DNA of 9,018 nucleotides, taken from the NCBI GenBank assembly GCA_024687845.1, contig JAILEL010000087.1, forward strand, positions 1 to 9,018. Direction: 5' to 3'. Below the pieces are notes generated by a model. The model saw only the letters and a list, made by a program, of their open reading frames with translations, searched no databases and was not told where the DNA came from. The position numbers and the translations under genes were made by a program. This DNA is from Eubacterium sp. (lineage in GTDB: Bacteria > Bacillota_A > Clostridia > Lachnospirales > Lachnospiraceae). Below, one piece after another: positions 7,406 to 9,018 of the stretch; positions within the stretch are counted from its first letter, which is position 1, and each line of letters starts with the position of its first letter.

Positions 7406-7473
7406 AGAACACCTTCGGACTATATGGCTTTTCTCGCAATCTCTATGCTTGTCATAAAGTCTTCAGGTGTTCT
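7406..7473 (-). repeat. 9-bp inverted repeat with long loop, followed by U-run
   Basis: On the minus strand AGAACACCT (7473-7465) is matched by AGGTGTTCT (7414-7406), a perfect 9-bp inverted repeat with a loop of 50 nt. The bases after the second arm continue as TTTTC, so the RNA would form a weak terminator-like or attenuator-like hairpin in the leader of the pilin-like gene. The first arm lies inside the 31-codon ORF and the second just after its stop. A regulatory role is only inferred. Confidence 0.4.
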
Positions 7474-7515
7474 GTCCTGACTCCGATAATTTTTACTCAT
7501 CGAAGATTTATTCAT
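7420..7515 (-). CDS. Possible 31-aa leader ORF before the pilin-like gene
   Basis: A short open frame starts at ATG 7515 (or ATG 7500, giving 26 aa) and ends with TAG at 7422-7420. The peptide reads MNKSSMSKNYRSQDRT and goes on with PEDFMTSIEIARKAI. It has no clear ribosome binding site: the only purine-rich stretch is in the terminator stem, too far upstream. I do not recognise it. It could be a leader peptide tied to the inverted repeat that overlaps it, the remnant of a small ICE gene, or chance. The ORF is too short for coding statistics. Confidence 0.3.
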   Translation of the reverse strand: MNKSSMSKNYRSQDRTPEDFMTSIEIARKAI

Positions 7516-7517
7516 CT

Positions 7518-7538
7518 ATAAAAACGGGACGTCTCCCG
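7518..7538 (-). terminator. Rho-independent terminator after VirD4
   Basis: On the minus strand CGGGA-GACG-TCCCG (7538-7525) is followed by TTTTT and TAT. It is a GC-rich 5-bp stem with a tetraloop and a U-run, 32 nt after the VirD4 stop. The stem is short, so termination may be partial, which would let some transcription run into the pilin-VirB6-VirB4 genes. Confidence 0.65.
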
Positions 7539-7569
7539 GTTGTAGTATCAATCAAATCTTTAAGTAACA

Positions 7570-8817
7570 CTATTTATTTTGTCTCTTTTTACCATCTGTA
7601 TTCTTATACCCATTTATTATTTTTCTCATAGCAACTACTGGCATATCAGGATAAAAGAATTCGAGTATAAGTTCTGAAGACATTCCCACTTCAAATGCCA
7701 TATGCATCTCAGCTTTCTGCTCTTCTGAATAATGCCACTGACCTATTCTGCTAACCAGTGTGTCATTCCCGATAATCTCAGGAAGTGTGTCTCCCGTTCT
7801 AAGCTTATTATATTCCTCTATACGTCTCTTTCTCTCTGACTCAGATTCTTTATTCTTTGCAGCTTCATCAGACTTTTTAGCCCCGATAAGAGTCGCTTCA
7901 GGACCCACATTCTTATGAATCACTCTGGCATTTCCACCAGATGCATTCGAACCCGAATCGGAAGTTCCTGAATCAACGCTTATCTTGTTATCTGCCAGAT
8001 CTTTTTCAAATCGATCTGCATTATATCTTGATTCATCACTGAATGCTTCGGATGGATACTTGAGCTGCTGATTTCTTTTATTAATCCCATTACGCTTCTT
8101 TCGATTAGTTTTAGAATTATCCATTAGCTTTGCATCAACCTTCTTATCAGCTTCCTGTTCTTCCTTCATCACCTTATTCATATCGACTACGATTTCTTCC
8201 TCTGCAGCAGGATCAACATACTCAAGGCTAGATTCAACCTCTTCGTACATCTTTGCCCTTGCTTCCTTCTCATCGTTATTCATGAGCTTTCTCTGAACTC
8301 CGACTTCACTGAGGATTGTCATTTCATCCATACTGAGTTTATCAATAAATACATTTTCACCCTTTTCAGCAAGACCTTCGTAATATTTCAGTGACTCTGG
8401 TGTAAGAATCTCATATTCTTTAGTCGCTATAGTATTACTGCACCGCGTATGAACATAAGGCTCTGCTCCTCCATCAGCGGTCTGACTGAAGGCTGGATGT
8501 CCCATTGGTTTATACTTTTCATCCATAATAGGATCAAATCCTCGTATAAAAATAAGACACTTTTCATTCTCAAATTTTCTTGCCTCATCAGGTGTCAGAA
8601 GTTCTCTTCCAAGTACATCATAGTTCCTTGAAGAGCTGCCTTGACGACCTCTTGTTTCTCCATTTGTACGCTTATCAATAGTGGCTTTTCCAAGCAGTTC
8701 AGATATATATTTATGTGTGCTCTGCTCATTTCCACCGAGATAGATAAGCGTATCACAGTTGCCTGGAATTGTTTCCCAGGTATCCTTGAAAAGAGCTTTA
8801 ATCTGAGCAAGGTTCTG
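7570..8817 (-). CDS. VirD4/TraG-type coupling protein, C-terminal part (broken gene)
   Basis: This is the C-terminal portion of the type IV coupling protein, the ATPase that links relaxase-DNA to the secretion channel. Recognisable sequence begins at QNLAQIKALFKDTWETIPGN (first base 8817) and goes on through LIYLGGNEQSTHKYISELLG, GRQGSSSRNYDVLGRELLTP and CLIFIRGFDPIMDEKYKP, all typical of VirD4 proteins of Tn1549-like elements. Then follow a long, charged, low-complexity linker (about residues 220-340 of this part) and a terminal helical segment (about 365-405, with EEQKAEMHMAFEVGMSSELI) like the extended tails of ICE coupling proteins. The frame is open upstream to 8871, but the residues from there are antisense to VirD4 sequence coded on the other strand, so ATG 8871 is not a real start. 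The N-terminal domains and both Walker motifs are missing from this strand. A terminator follows the stop. Confidence 0.9.
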   Translation of the reverse strand, partial: QNLAQIKALFKDTWETIPGNCDTLIYLGGNEQSTHKYISELLGKATIDKRTNGETRGRQGSSSRNYDVLGRELLTPDEARKFENEKCLIFIRGFDPIMDEKYKPMGHPAFSQTADGGAEPYVHTRCSNTIATKEYEILTPESLKYYEGLAEKGENVFIDKLSMDEMTILSEVGVQRKLMNNDEKEARAKMYEEVESSLEYVDPAAEEEIVVDMNKVMKEEQEADKKVDAKLMDNSKTNRKKRNGINKRNQQLKYPSEAFSDESRYNADRFEKDLADNKISVDSGTSDSGSNASGGNARVIHKNVGPEATLIGAKKSDEAAKNKESESERKRRIEEYNKLRTGDTLPEIIGNDTLVSRIGQWHYSEEQKAEMHMAFEVGMSSELILEFFYPDMPVVAMRKIINGYKNTDGKKRQNK

Positions 8818-8818
8818 T
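8813..8818. other. Inversion (or chimera) junction inside virD4
   Basis: The bases TTCTGT are shared by both halves. On the plus strand they lead into the codons for V-I-P-D-N-D. On the minus strand they are ACAGAA within the codons for Q-N of QNLAQ. The residue before Q on the minus strand is Thr where relatives usually have Ile, as expected if the junction lies here. Identical bases at the join indicate microhomology, or one arm of a short inverted repeat of the intact gene. Confidence 0.7.
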
Positions 8819-9018
8819 GTAATACCGGATAATGATAAGTCATACAACTTCATTATAGGAATGCTATACACACAGATATTCCAGGAACTCTATTATCAGG
8901 CAGATTTTAACTGCGGTGGAAGACTTCCGATTCATGTGACATTTATGCTTGATGAGTTCGCAAATGTTGCACTTCCGGATGATTATTGCAGTTTACTTTC
9001 TACAATGCGAAGCAGGGA
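8819..9018 (+). pseudogene. VirD4/TraG central segment in inverted orientation (partial at right edge)
   Basis: On the plus strand this reads VIPDNDKSYNFIIGMLYTQI, then FQELYYQADFNCGGRLPIHV, TFMLDEFANVALPDDYCSLL and STMRSR at the edge. This is the central part of VirD4/TraG proteins, including the Walker B motif FMLDEFAN. In intact relatives TMRSRE is followed, after about eight residues (a stretch like ISSIIII), by QNLAQIKALFK, which is exactly where the minus-strand part begins. The two parts do not overlap in protein sequence, so they are two halves of one gene and not two copies. The coding potential is intact but the orientation opposes its neighbour, so no complete VirD4 can be made from this arrangement. 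The frame stays open to the edge. Confidence 0.88.

Noticed and set aside
7350..7439. A 30-residue longer N-terminus for the pilin-like protein
   Set aside because: The strong AAGGAG 7 nt before ATG 7349 and the signal peptide at that start favour the shorter form.
8818..8871. N-terminal residues MYSIPIMKLYDLSLSG as a real start of the minus-strand VirD4 part
   Set aside because: These bases code for VirD4 sequence on the plus strand, so the reading is antisense; no ribosome binding site.

Overview
The window is a piece of an integrative and conjugative element (ICE) of the Tn1549/CTn type found in Firmicutes, most likely from a gut Lachnospiraceae or related Clostridia host. The basis is gene content and order (VirD4/TraG, pilin-like protein, VirB6-like, DUF4313-like, PrgI/VirB3-like, VirB4/TraE), strong AGGAGG-type ribosome binding sites and the low-GC codon use. 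Taxonomy is inferred from family resemblance only. Almost everything is read on the minus strand, so transcription runs from high to low coordinates.

Layout in transcription order. At the right end (about 8819-9018) is a piece of a VirD4/TraG coupling protein, but it is coded on the PLUS strand. The C-terminal part of the same protein follows on the MINUS strand (8817-7570). The two pieces do not overlap and together rebuild one nearly continuous protein, so the coupling-protein gene is broken by an inversion, or by a chimeric join, at about 8813-8818. After it come a minus-strand terminator hairpin (7518-7538), a short leader with a 31-codon ORF and a long-loop inverted repeat, a small secreted pilin-like protein (7349-7020), a multi-membrane VirB6/TrbL-like channel protein (6970-6128), a DUF4313-like protein (6114-5692), a PrgI/VirB3-like membrane protein (5695-5168) and the VirB4 ATPase (start 5111).

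The VirB4 gene is split by a complete group II intron (about 3124-249, 2876 nt) that carries its own reverse transcriptase/maturase (2286-358). Exon 1 ends within the conserved Walker B-like motif (WLYIDEFH). Exon 2 (248-1) resumes in frame as VLLNSEYSAKYLQQLW and runs off the left edge. Domain V, a domain VI with a candidate branch-point adenosine 7 nt before the 3' end, and an intact YADD reverse-transcriptase active site are all visible. The HNH endonuclease domain at the end of the maturase has lost conserved histidines.

Working together, VirD4 would bring the DNA-relaxase complex to the membrane, VirB4 would energise the channel, VirB6, PrgI and the pilin-like protein would form the membrane part, and VirB4 could be made only after intron splicing. 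As it stands, VirD4 is interrupted and VirB4 depends on splicing, so transfer by this copy is either impaired or conditional, unless the VirD4 break is a sequencing artefact.
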